A DNA stretch of 36,902 bases from Modestobacter sp. (GCA_025965635.1 JAOPWO010000047.1:1-36902); one strand, 5' to 3'. Shown: positions 9,330 to 17,275, numbered from the stretch's first letter. Program-made: numbers and translations. Notes: a model not told the origin generated them from the sequence alone.

Positions 9330-9477
9330 GGAGCCCCGCCGTTCGGCTGGACGGAGCCCGAACCACGGCGTCCCCATCGTCAGCCGGACACAGGTCCCAG
9401 CGGCGGCCGGAGGGTGGGCAGCACATGGTCGTGTCGACGCCCGTCCGTGCACGTCTGCCTCGTCCCGGCAGCGCCCG

Positions 9478-9969
9478 ATGGCGGCGGATGGGTCGCTCCC
9501 GGCGGATCTGGTCGAGCGATTGCGCCGGCTCGACACGTGCGCCGTCTCAGGCGCGCTGGACACCCTGAGCCTCCCGGGGCGCGGCCACGGGCATCCGACC
9601 GGTTGTGGGCGGTGCCCGGACCGGTCGTGGGGCATGTCCGCACGGTGTTGGCCGGGCCTTCCGAAGCCGACGGTCCGGCGCAGCACATAGCGGCGGCGGC
9701 GATCGAGGCCGCTGGAGAGGGACGTGCTGGTCATCGCCGACTCCGGTCGGGTGGGCGTCTCCTCGTGGGACTGCATCCTCACCGCGCCCCCAGCCGGCGC
9801 GGCATCGGCGAGGTGACCATCGACCGGGCGTGCGACGACATCCCGGGGAGCGAGGAGCACGGCATCCCGGTGTTCGGTCAGCATGGCCGAGGCCGTGCTC
9901 AGCGGTCGGCCCGTCACCGAGGTCATGCACGACAGCCAGTTCCCAACGGTCGAGGAGGCCACCCCGTGA
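9478..9969 (+). pseudogene. RraA/LigK-family aldolase, frameshifted and internally deleted
   Basis: The reading opens with MAADGSLPADLVERLRRLDT and CAVSGALDTLSLPG, the typical N-terminus of RraA-like proteins (4-carboxy-4-hydroxy-2-oxoadipate or HMG aldolases). It then shifts frame to a segment with GPVVGHVRTVLAGPSEADGP and AAAAIEAAGEG, and again to DVLVIADSGRVGVSSWD, then to EVTIDRACDDIPGSEEHGIP. A gap follows, and it finishes in a fourth segment with SGRPVTEVMHDSQFPTVEEA before TGA 9967-9969. At least three frameshifts and loss of the middle C-terminal part make it inactive. Its intact relative LigK/GalC would act directly after the LigJ-type hydratase, so the pathway encoded upstream has lost its last step here unless another copy exists in the genome. 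Confidence 0.82.
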
Positions 9970-9999
9970 CAGCGTCAGGTGATCGGGCTCTGCTTGCTC

Positions 10000-10480
10000 A
10001 CTCGAGGGAGGGTTGGTGACTCCGCCGGTGATGAGGAGCATCCGTAGCCGGTAGTTCTACGGTTGCCGGAACGCGGGCGACCCGGCAGTGGAGTTCGATG
10101 AGGCCGTTGAGGGCTTCGGTGCCCGCCGTTGATGGAGCGGCCGGTGTCGAACCAGGCCAGGCTCGCGGTCTTCCACTGCTCGAGGGTCCGCCCCGGGCGG
10201 ACGATCGCGGGTGCCGGGCAGCTGGGGGAGAACTCCAGGATCTGCTCGGGGAGGGTGCGGCCGGGTTCAGTCCGGGGGTGGTGGTAGGTCGCCCGCAGCT
10301 GCCGGGGTGCACGACCAGGCCGGCCACACGGCGAGGTGTCGGTCGTCGGCGTCGATGTCCCGGGTGGAGCGCGCCCCCTGGCGGTCGGTGAGCTTCTCGG
10401 CGCCGGCGCCGGCGCCGGCGCCGGCGCGCAGCAGGCTGCGCATGCCGTAGAGCGGGGCGGCCTTCCTGCCGCGGTGCGCT
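10000..10480 (-). mobile_element. ISL3-family transposase remnant (C-terminal part)
   Basis: On the - strand, pieces in different frames spell the C-terminal region of an ISL3-type transposase: EKLTDRQGARSTRDIDADDR, then YHHPRTEPGRTLPEQILEF, GRTLEQWKTASLAWFDTGRS, EALNGLIELHCRVAR and NYRLRMLLITGG. Several frameshifts separate them and the N-terminal DNA-binding part is absent. The element lies exactly between the + strand catabolic genes with their decayed aldolase and the converging - strand operon, so its insertion may have caused the decay. No flanking inverted repeats were recognised. Confidence 0.75.
10399..10426. repeat. GGCGCC hexanucleotide tandem repeat
   Basis: Four GGCGCC units plus GGCG run in tandem within the ISL3 remnant. 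In the transposase frame they encode alternating Ala-Gly where relatives have a single AG pair, so this is a slippage expansion in an already dead gene. Confidence 0.8.
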
Positions 10481-10594
10481 GATGGCGCTTGCCGAATGTT
10501 CGCAGGAGTGCTCGTCGAAGGTGGCTCATCGGGCTTCGGGTCCGCTGAGATCCGCTGACCGGCCCAGGCGCTCGTGCGGCCGGAGCAGGCAGGC

Positions 10595-11647
10595 TCAGCG
10601 GTGCTCATCCATGCGGAACTCCACACCATGCTTCTCGCATTCCAGGCGGTACATCTCCCGCACCCTGGGGTTCTCGTCCTCATGGTCGATCTGGTCGCCG
10701 CCGTTCCGAGTACTGATCGACGACATGGGCAGTCCTGTGGCTCCGTCTCGAGCTTTGCTCTCGGTGTGCCTCAGGGCCAGATATCGAGCGGGCGTCGAAC
10801 CGGTGTTGAAGTGCTGGTGGAACATCATGTCCGGAGGGATGACGAGGCTGTCCACCGACCAGTCGAAGCGCTGCATCTCCTCCCCCTCCCGCCACATCAG
10901 CGTGTAGCCGGTTCCATCCAGGATGATCACGTGCGCCCCGGGCCCGTGGCGATGGGCCTTCTTGTACGTCCCGACAGGGAACTCGGAGATGTGGGCGCCC
11001 ATGGTGTTGCCTGCGAGCTTGAGATGGATGTTGGTGCCGGCACCCCTCTCCTTGTAATCGATGAGTTTGAAGCCTCGTACGTCCGGCACGAAGTTCGTCG
11101 CCCAGATCCGACCGTCCAGGGAACCCTGCCCGCTGAAGTACCCGCGGGCACCGGAGAACCTTCGGGGGAAGTGGTATTCACAATTGAAGATGAAGTCGGC
11201 GTCGGCGAAGAGGTTGATCAGCGTAGGAGCGTTGGTGACGGCCAACAGTCGGACCACATCGTCGCCGCTACCGTTGTGGTGCCGGTACGGGGCGTTCATG
11301 GGGATGGCGAACAGGCTTCCCTCCTGCCACTCGAAAAAATGTTCGTGCCCGCTGGGATCCCAGACTGTGCTGCTTCCGCGGCCGTGCAGGACGTAGAACA
11401 TCGCTTCGTGCAGGTGCCGTTGTGGAAGCAGGCTCCCCCCGGGAGGCACTTCGGAGATGTAGCAGTCGTTCGACGTGTCGCTGCCATCGTGGTTGATGAA
11501 GCAGGCGGCTCCGCCGGTTCGTGCCCATGGCCGCAGGCCGACCAGGCGCAGGTCCGGCACGTAGTTGCCCGGTATCACGTCGAGTCCCTCGGCGAGCAGC
11601 CACTGCCGGTACGAACTCGCGGGCGGATTCATGGGGCCTTCGGACAT
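10595..11647 (-). CDS. Bicupin protein, copy 1 (putative metal-dependent dioxygenase-like)
   Basis: This is a 350-residue two-cupin protein, numbered here from ATG 11647. The N-terminal cupin has His78, His80 and Glu81 in RHLHEA, and the C-terminal cupin has His232, His234 and His239 (HRHGPGAH) with His277 and His279 in FHQHFN. These make plausible metal sites, but the classical cupin Glu of the second domain is replaced by His. It is paralogous to the protein at 13303-14376. I recognise the fold, related in layout to gentisate-type dioxygenases, but not a specific function. TTG 11659 and ATG 11632 are alternative starts. It is the last gene of a four-gene - strand operon after an EutA-like gene, with about 43 bases between them. 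No signal peptide is seen, so it should be cytoplasmic. Confidence 0.88.
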   Translation of the reverse strand: MSEGPMNPPASSYRQWLLAEGLDVIPGNYVPDLRLVGLRPWARTGGAACFINHDGSDTSNDCYISEVPPGGSLLPQRHLHEAMFYVLHGRGSSTVWDPSGHEHFFEWQEGSLFAIPMNAPYRHHNGSGDDVVRLLAVTNAPTLINLFADADFIFNCEYHFPRRFSGARGYFSGQGSLDGRIWATNFVPDVRGFKLIDYKERGAGTNIHLKLAGNTMGAHISEFPVGTYKKAHRHGPGAHVIILDGTGYTLMWREGEEMQRFDWSVDSLVIPPDMMFHQHFNTGSTPARYLALRHTESKARDGATGLPMSSISTRNGGDQIDHEDENPRVREMYRLECEKHGVEFRMDEHR

Positions 11648-11690
11648 GCGTTTGGTCAACCTTCCCAGTCCTAGGCGGGATGGGCCCCTG

Positions 11691-13232
11691 CTACAGCTGG
11701 AACACCAGGGACTTGATGCTGATCGGTACGGTCCCGGAGTCGGGTAACGCTCTTCCGACGTCCACGAAATCGAAGTCGGAGACCTCTATCTCGTCCACCG
11801 AGACAATGGCCGCGCGGCCGCGGACCTGCTCATCGAGGAGTGCCCCGATGCTCTGGGCCACATCACCCTCGAAGATGACGACGAGCGGAAGTCCCGCGAC
11901 AAGCCTTGGCTCCAATGCCCGAGCGAGACCCACAGCGAAAGAGTTGAGCCTCGCAAACGATGGCGCCCCCTCCCATCGAAATGCGAGGGCGACCGGCGCA
12001 TCCAGGTCGACATCGAACACTGCGACGTGTTCGGTGATCGCACTACAGACGAACTCTGCACTCATCTCCCCGGCAAGGCTGAGAGCTGGTCTGATGACAC
12101 GCAGGTCAGCCAACGGCAGCGGACTCGGATCAGTGATGAACACCGTACTTCCGCTGACCTGCACCGTGTATTGCGAGGCGCCGAGGACGGTGGCCCGGAT
12201 ACCCCCTGATGGCCGCAGCAGAGGCCCTGGGAGGCCCCGTACCCGGCGCCGCATCTCTTCCCCGAGAACATGGCCGAGGTCCCCGAAGACGCCACTCTCG
12301 TTCCCGTAGATGTATTCCGCTACGCCGCCGGAGAAGAACACCGCGTCATAAGGGCCGCCCCTGCTGAGTGACGGCGTCAGCAGGAGCGAAGGCACCGTGT
12401 CCGGGGGCAACCGGCCCCCCTGGGCGAACTCTACGACGGCCGCACACATCCATGAGGCCATCGCCTTCAACTCCTCCGTAGCGGGCCGGCATCCCAGGTG
12501 CCACCGAAAGCCGAGGTGATCCGCGATCTCCTGTGCCATCGGTTCGAGTCGGACCAACTCCCCGGACACCCCCTGGGCGATGAGTCGGCCACCGATGTGC
12601 ATGGCGGCCGTACTCACCACCTTGCCGCTCTCCGCCACAGTGAACTTGGTGGTGCCGCCGCCCATGTCGATGTTGAGGACGGCGCCGCCGGACCTCTGCG
12701 AGTGCGCTACGGCCCCTGATCCATGAGCCGCCAAGGTCGCTTCGATGTGATGCCCGGCCGTCACACAGACGAAATTTCCGCTCTCCGCCGCCAACGCGTC
12801 CGCGATCGCCCGCGCATTGTGTCGACGCGTCGCCTCACCGGTGAGGATGACTGCACCGCTGTCCACCTCGGCTCGCGTCATCCCTGCTTCGCGGAAACCC
12901 TCAGCCACGATGCCTCTGATCGCGCACTCGTCGATCCTCGGGCCAGAGTCCGATTCGGCGTAGGGCGTCAGATGCACCCGGGAAGCATGCAACAGCTCCC
13001 TCGCGACCACCACGTACCGACTGGACAGTTCGCGGCCCAACCGCCGCATGATGATCTCCGAGAAGACGACCTGCGTCGTTGCTGAACCGACATCAATCCC
13101 GACGCTCACGAGTTTCACCTGGTCGGTCAACCACAGCGGGTGCCTGTCGTCATCGAGCTCCACATCGTCGTGTGCGTGTGCGTGTGCGTGTGCGTGTGCG
13201 TGACCGTCGTGTGCGTGACCGTCGGTCGTCAC
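11691..13232 (-). CDS. eutA: EutA-like reactivating ATPase with His-rich N-terminus
   Basis: This 513-residue protein of the EutA family belongs to the ASKHA (actin/Hsp70) fold. EutA restores ethanolamine ammonia-lyase by ATP-driven exchange of damaged cobalamin. Motifs seen are phosphate-1 GIDVGSATTQ at 45-54, SGAVILTGEATRRHNA near 125-140, NIDMGGGTTKF at 187-197, FFSGGVAEY further on, and the terminal VPISIKSL. Residues 6-21 hold eight histidines in alternating His-Ala, encoded by a hexanucleotide repeat; such tracts usually bind Ni, Co, Zn or Fe. GTG 13232 is chosen because it keeps this tract, but no good ribosome-binding site is present and a later GTG is possible. No EutB or EutC is in the window. 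The gene sits between two bicupin genes, so the client may be a different enzyme. Confidence 0.85.
   Translation of the reverse strand: MTTDGHAHDGHAHAHAHAHAHDDVELDDDRHPLWLTDQVKLVSVGIDVGSATTQVVFSEIIMRRLGRELSSRYVVVARELLHASRVHLTPYAESDSGPRIDECAIRGIVAEGFREAGMTRAEVDSGAVILTGEATRRHNARAIADALAAESGNFVCVTAGHHIEATLAAHGSGAVAHSQRSGGAVLNIDMGGGTTKFTVAESGKVVSTAAMHIGGRLIAQGVSGELVRLEPMAQEIADHLGFRWHLGCRPATEELKAMASWMCAAVVEFAQGGRLPPDTVPSLLLTPSLSRGGPYDAVFFSGGVAEYIYGNESGVFGDLGHVLGEEMRRRVRGLPGPLLRPSGGIRATVLGASQYTVQVSGSTVFITDPSPLPLADLRVIRPALSLAGEMSAEFVCSAITEHVAVFDVDLDAPVALAFRWEGAPSFARLNSFAVGLARALEPRLVAGLPLVVIFEGDVAQSIGALLDEQVRGRAAIVSVDEIEVSDFDFVDVGRALPDSGTVPISIKSLVFQL
13170..13202. repeat. GTGTGC hexanucleotide tandem repeat in the EutA-like gene
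   Basis: Five perfect GTGTGC units plus GTG, read on the - strand as CACGCA, encode the His-Ala tract of the EutA-like protein. Gain or loss of a unit adds or removes one His-Ala pair without changing frame, so tract length could vary between strains. Confidence 0.85.
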
Positions 13233-13302
13233 CCTCGCCCGTCCCGCAGGGTGCCGTGGAGGTACTCGTCCGGGTGTCCGGCACGGCGGCGATGGTTCCC
13301 GT

Positions 13303-14376
13303 TCATGAGCGCTCGGGGTGGATGCCGCGCATACCGTTGGGGACGCCGTTCCTCTCGAGTTCGGCCTCGAACATGGCGAGGATCGAGGGATCCTCATCGA
13401 CATACTCGATCTGGTCTCCACCCAGCGAGGTGGGCTTGTCGATCATGAATTCCTTGAAGACCGGGTATTTCTGGCTGCCCCACCGCATGGCGAGATAACG
13501 GGCAGGCGTGGAACCGGTGTTGAAGTGCTGGTGGAACCACCTGTCAGGCGGGACCACGATAGAGCCCGGCTTCCAGTCCACACGGCGGACCGGCTCGTCC
13601 TCGCGCCACAGCAGTGAGAAGCCCTGTCCGGAGATGATGATCACATGCGCGCCGGCTCCGTGACGGTGTGCCTTCTTGTACGTCCCCACGGGGAACTGGG
13701 AGATGTGGCCGCACAGACTGCTGTCAGCGATCTCGAGCATGACGTTGGACCCGCCGGCCCCACGCTCGCTCCACTCCTTCAGCTGCATGGAACGGACGTC
13801 AGGGATGAACCTGGTGTCCCAGACCCGCCCTGCGTATGCAGTACCGCCCTCGGTGGTGTTGGTGTCCTTGTCACTGAAGCGGTCGGTGAAGTCGAACTCG
13901 CAGTTGTAGATGAAATCGAGGTTGTGGATCAACTTCATCATGAGCGGAGCACTGGTCACGACATAGAAGCGAGCCGGCTCCGAGCCGCTGGAGTTGAAGT
14001 GCTGGCTCCAGGCGTTGAGGGGTACGGAGAAAAGACTGCCTTCCTGCCACTCGAACGACGTCTTGGCCCCCGCGCCGTTCCACACGCTGGTCGTCCCGCG
14101 GCCCGACACGACGAAGACGAGTTCCTCGTACATGTGTTTCTCGGGCGTGAGCTGGCCACCCGCGGGGATCTCGATGATGTGGGCGTCGTTGACGTCTTCG
14201 CTGCCCTGGAGCAAGGCGACGGCGCCGCGGCCGCCCCGCCGCTCCCAGGCACCCAGCTGCACAGTCTTCAGGTCCTCGATGTAGAGGCCCTCGATGAGCG
14301 TCAGCCCCTCGTTGGCAATCCACCTCTGATAATCGTCGGGACGACGGATGGACGGTAGGTCGGCGGGTTGGGCCAT
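13303..14376 (-). CDS. Bicupin protein, copy 2
   Basis: This 357-residue two-cupin protein starts at ATG 14376, with AGAGG about 12 bases upstream. The N-terminal cupin has His81 and Glu84/Glu85 in EKHMYEE with His126 later; relative to copy 1 its second motif His is Tyr83. The C-terminal cupin keeps His237, His239, His244 (HRHGAGAH) and His282/His284 (FHQHFN). Blocks shared with copy 1 include GTYKKAHRHG, FHQHFNTGSTPARYLA and a GGDQI acidic tail segment. The change at Tyr83 suggests that only the C-terminal site, or a different metal site, is used in this copy. It lies 65 bases after the binding-protein gene and 70 bases before the EutA-like gene on the same strand. The enzymatic reaction is unknown; heterodimer formation with copy 1 is a speculation. 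Confidence 0.88.
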   Translation of the reverse strand: MAQPADLPSIRRPDDYQRWIANEGLTLIEGLYIEDLKTVQLGAWERRGGRGAVALLQGSEDVNDAHIIEIPAGGQLTPEKHMYEELVFVVSGRGTTSVWNGAGAKTSFEWQEGSLFSVPLNAWSQHFNSSGSEPARFYVVTSAPLMMKLIHNLDFIYNCEFDFTDRFSDKDTNTTEGGTAYAGRVWDTRFIPDVRSMQLKEWSERGAGGSNVMLEIADSSLCGHISQFPVGTYKKAHRHGAGAHVIIISGQGFSLLWREDEPVRRVDWKPGSIVVPPDRWFHQHFNTGSTPARYLAMRWGSQKYPVFKEFMIDKPTSLGGDQIEYVDEDPSILAMFEAELERNGVPNGMRGIHPERS

Positions 14377-14441
14377 CGCGTTTTCTTGCCTCTCAGTTCG
14401 ACGAGTGGTGTGCTGCGGCCAGTGTGGACCGTAGTGCTGTG

Positions 14442-15596
14442 CTAATTTCCGAGAATTGCGGAAATCCGGTCTTCCCAGTCCTTCTGGTTCAGCAGGAAGT
14501 CCCAGTCGTTCGCATCGAAGTACTTCTGGTCCTCCACCGGTACCGCGTAGGCAGGGACGGTGTCAGGCCGGTCGACATCGGCGCGGGTGCTGACCTGCAG
14601 GATCGCGTCATTGAACAGCTGCCCGCCCTCCTTGCAGGCGAGCCAGTTGACCAGCAGCTTGGCCGCGTTCGGGTGCGGCGCCTTGTTGTTGATGCTCAGC
14701 ATCCCGGACCCGGCGGTGGTCACCTGTCCCTTGGTCGGCACCACGACTTCCAGTGGGAGACCCTGACTCGTCGCCGCACCGACCTCACCCTGATGAAGTG
14801 CGACACCGACGGCGAACGTCCCCCGCGCGACGTCGTCTACTTCCTGTCGCGCGTCAGCGAGGAATGTCGGCTGTTGATCGACGTACAGCTTGCGAACGAA
14901 GTCGTCCCCGAACTCGTCAGCGAGCATGGCTGCCGTATAGATCGCGCCACCTGACTCGAGAGGATCTTCCAGGACGATCTTCCCGCGCCATTCCGGCCGG
15001 AGCAGGTCGTCCCACTCGCTCACCTCGTCCGCCGAGACCGCATCGGTGTTGACGACGTATGGGAGCTGCACGAAGTTGGAGATCGCGAGGATGTGCTGAC
15101 CTTCCGGGTCCACCCACGGCGTTTCGCCACCGGTCCAGTTGGCGCCGTCTGCGATCTCAGGTAGCAGGACGTCCTTCAGGGATCCGAGCCAGTCCGACCC
15201 GTAGAAGACGACTGCGGCCGACTCGCCGCCGCTGGTGAAGACGTCGTGCGCGAAGATGCCGGCGTCACGCTCGGCCTTGATCTTCGCCGCCGTCTCGCTG
15301 TTGCGGGCACCGACGTACTCGACCTCCACGCCGTACCGGTCCGCGAATGCGGCTGGAAGGACCTTCCGGACGTCGCCGGCCGGCGTGCCGGACCAGACCA
15401 CGGAGCCCTCTTCCCGGGCTGCCGCGACCAAGGGATCGTCGCCTGCGATGCAGCCGTCGTCGGCCAGGCCTTGGCGTCCTCCGCTCGAGGCCGCGCCGCT
15501 GGCGCCAGCGGCGCCGTCATCGTTGCCGGAACCGCACCCGGTCGCGAGTACGAGAACGAGCGCTGTACCACACACCAAAGGGAAGTGAACCTTCAC
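14442..15596 (-). CDS. ABC transporter substrate-binding lipoprotein (copy 2)
   Basis: This 384-residue binding protein is paralogous to the one at 4784-5935. GTG 15596 follows AAGGAG at five bases. The signal peptide ends with lipobox LATGC, the lipid-bearing Cys being residue 21, followed by a Gly/Ser/Ala linker. The mature protein shares with copy 1 the AAFADRYGVEVEY start, SGGAIYTAAML, FLADARQEVDD and KAPHPNAAKLLVNWLAC. No ATPase or permease accompanies it, so it probably feeds the importer of the + strand operon, with perhaps a different ligand. It leads the - strand operon with the bicupins and the EutA-like gene, which links that operon to uptake of a specific compound. Confidence 0.92.
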   Translation of the reverse strand: MKVHFPLVCGTALVLVLATGCGSGNDDGAAGASGAASSGGRQGLADDGCIAGDDPLVAAAREEGSVVWSGTPAGDVRKVLPAAFADRYGVEVEYVGARNSETAAKIKAERDAGIFAHDVFTSGGESAAVVFYGSDWLGSLKDVLLPEIADGANWTGGETPWVDPEGQHILAISNFVQLPYVVNTDAVSADEVSEWDDLLRPEWRGKIVLEDPLESGGAIYTAAMLADEFGDDFVRKLYVDQQPTFLADARQEVDDVARGTFAVGVALHQGEVGAATSQGLPLEVVVPTKGQVTTAGSGMLSINNKAPHPNAAKLLVNWLACKEGGQLFNDAILQVSTRADVDRPDTVPAYAVPVEDQKYFDANDWDFLLNQKDWEDRISAILGN

Positions 15597-15743
15597 GGCG
15601 CTCCTTGACGGGCTGGATCCGCGGGTCCCGGGCTGGACCTCGCCGGCTTGCGCAACGTGCGTGCGTGCGCAGGCGCCGGATCCTGCAGCGCAGGAAAAGC
15701 TTCATGTAGTCGACGACCGGCGAAGATGTGGCACGCGTCGCAA

Positions 15744-15772
15744 AAGCTAGCGGCTGGGCGTGTGGCCGTCAA
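15744..15772 (-). promoter_or_regulatory. Putative promoter of the binding-protein/bicupin/EutA operon
   Basis: On the - strand TTGACG (15772-15767) is followed after exactly 17 bases by TAGCTT (15749-15744), a good TTGAC-N17-TAnnnT actinobacterial promoter. Transcription would begin near 15737, leaving a leader of about 140 bases before GTG 15596. The stretch from 15597 to 16019 contains no recognisable gene apart from this promoter and leader. Confidence 0.55.
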
Positions 15773-16019
15773 TGGCGCGTTGCGTTCGGATTTCGACCCG
15801 ACCCGCCCATACGGATGGTCGACAGGTCGTGGAGGGAGCGCGGCGCCCTCGCGGTGCCGACATCGGCTCGTGATCGGCATCGAGCGGTCCGGTCGGCCCG
15901 CCGCCCGACGACGACGTCGTCCATGGCGGCGTTGTCCGCCCACGTGCCGACGGGGCCCGTCGAGGTGCGCCGTGCGTCGGGCTGACGTCGGTGAGAGCGG
16001 AACGGGGCGAATCTTCAAG

Positions 16020-16325
16020 CCCTGCGAACAACCTGACCTGCCCGCCCGACCTCAGCGGCGAGGCGTCGGTAGCCGGACCGGGTCGTTCCGGTGGGCATCG
16101 ATGACCGCGTTGGCCCGTTCGGCGTGCGGAGGGTCGGCATGGGTGATCGGCTTGACGAGCCGCCGGAGCAAGGCCGGCGGACCAGCTCGAGGACCCGGCA
16201 GGTCACCGTGACCCGTTCCCCAGACCTCACGCGGGCCGCGTCCCCGCGGTCGTCCCGTTCCCAGCACCGGCTCCGACGTCGGCGCACGCCCAAGCGGTGG
16301 AGACCGTCCTGGACCACATCGCCGC
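16020..16325 (-). mobile_element. IS3-family OrfB remnant
   Basis: On the - strand, ERVTVTCRVLELVRRP is followed in shifted frames by a degenerate LVKPITHADPPHAERANAV, DAHRNDP and GYRRLAAEV. This is the N-terminal region of an IS3 OrfB, which normally runs from the helix-turn-helix into GYR-LADE. It has frameshifts and no catalytic domain. It differs from the IS3 remnant at 880-1412 and marks the right border of the catabolic island. Confidence 0.6.
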
Positions 16326-16512
16326 CGGTGAGAGCTACCGGGCGACCTGACCGACCGGCTGGGCAGCACCGTCGCCGGCGACGTGGAGCAGCTGTTCATC
16401 CGGCTGGCACTTGCCCAGGGCGGCGCCTGCAACGCCTGCTTCGGTGTCGCGAACTGCGGTCAGCCGCCGCGCCAGGATCCCTGACCTCGGACCGGCGAAG
16501 CGATTCGACCAG

Positions 16513-16833
16513 TTACTGGCCCGGGATCCACCCGTGCTTCTCGCGCACCGCAGCCATCTCGGGTGACCCCCTCTCATGGCCAGCGGCCAGCGCCTCGGAC
16601 ATGTCCTCCATGAAGTGCTCGAAGCCGCTGGGGCTGGCGACGGTGAGGAACCGGGGCTGTGAGTCGCTGGTGGCTGTGATGGCATGCGGGACGCCGCGGG
16701 GCGCGAAAACGAAGTCGCCCACGCCGGCGGGGAACTCATCGTCACCGACGCGGACCGTGACCGACCCCTCCAGCACGTAGAGGCTCTCGTGCTCGCGGAG
16801 GTGCGTGTGCGAGGGAATGTCGGAGGTCATCAC
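16513..16833 (-). CDS. Small cupin-domain protein, probably 5'-truncated
   Basis: This 106-residue single-cupin protein has HTHLREHESLYVLEG near its N-terminus and APRGVPHA later, so the cupin metal residues His9, His11, Glu15 and the later His are present. The C-terminal HFMEDMSEALAAGHERGSPE and REKHGWIPG are typical of quercetinase-like or mycothiol-era cupins in actinobacteria. Relatives usually begin about 40 residues earlier, and the in-frame DNA upstream of GTG 16833 continues briefly (SAFLEYV) without a start codon, so the N-terminus has probably been lost. GTG 16833 and ATG 16830 follow GGAG at short distance, so a shortened protein could still be made. It is not related to the bicupins beyond the fold. 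Confidence 0.65.
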   Translation of the reverse strand: MMTSDIPSHTHLREHESLYVLEGSVTVRVGDDEFPAGVGDFVFAPRGVPHAITATSDSQPRFLTVASPSGFEHFMEDMSEALAAGHERGSPEMAAVREKHGWIPGQ

Positions 16834-16879
16834 GTACTCCAGGAAGGCTGACAGCGTCCGCTCATGACGACAAGGGCCG

Positions 16880-17110
16880 GGGCGGGGCGGCGGCGGCAGC
16901 GGCTACGAGACCTGCTGGTGACCGGTCCGATCAAGGTGGTGTGGCTCAGGCGCCGCAGGTTCTGCGACGAGCACCGCTGCGCGCAGGGCACGTCCAGCGA
17001 GGTCTACGTCGCTTCCGGGCCGGATGGGAGAGCCCCATGCGTCCGCTGTCGCCACTCGGTTGATCGGGCAGCTGTCCCGCCAGCTCCACCCGTCGACCAG
17101 GCAGTCTCCC
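16880..17110 (+). mobile_element. Possible ISL3-type transposase N-terminal remnant
   Basis: The + strand reads LRDLLVTGPIKVVWLRRRRF then CDEHRCAQGT, resembling the zinc-binding N-terminal part of ISL3-type transposases, with the CxxxxC spacing and the basic VW-RRRRFC block. The frame then loses similarity within about 100 bases. It is too short to be functional and could derive from the element whose C-terminal part lies at 10000-10480 or from a different copy. From there to 17275 nothing else is recognisable. Confidence 0.4.
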
Positions 17111-17275
17111 GGCGGGAGAGCGGCCTGCTGCGTCTGTGGTTGCTGTCCTGGTCGCAGTTCGCCCGCCCTCACCGGGCGGCAGGGCCCTCATCCGGTCCGC
17201 GGCCTCGCGGGCCAGGGCTGGGCGACGGTGAGGGCGGAGGTCGTGCTCCCCGCGCCGGTGTCGCGCCGGGCTGGG

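Noticed and set aside
13168..13232. Tandem GTGTGC repeat considered as a CRISPR-like or regulatory array
   Set aside because: There are no spacers; it is a simple in-frame hexanucleotide repeat inside a coding sequence.
16270..16484. Protein-like + strand text (VETVLDHIAAGESYR, then DVEQLFIRLALAQ)
   Set aside because: Could be a regulator fragment joined by a frameshift, but it is too short and matches no family I can name.
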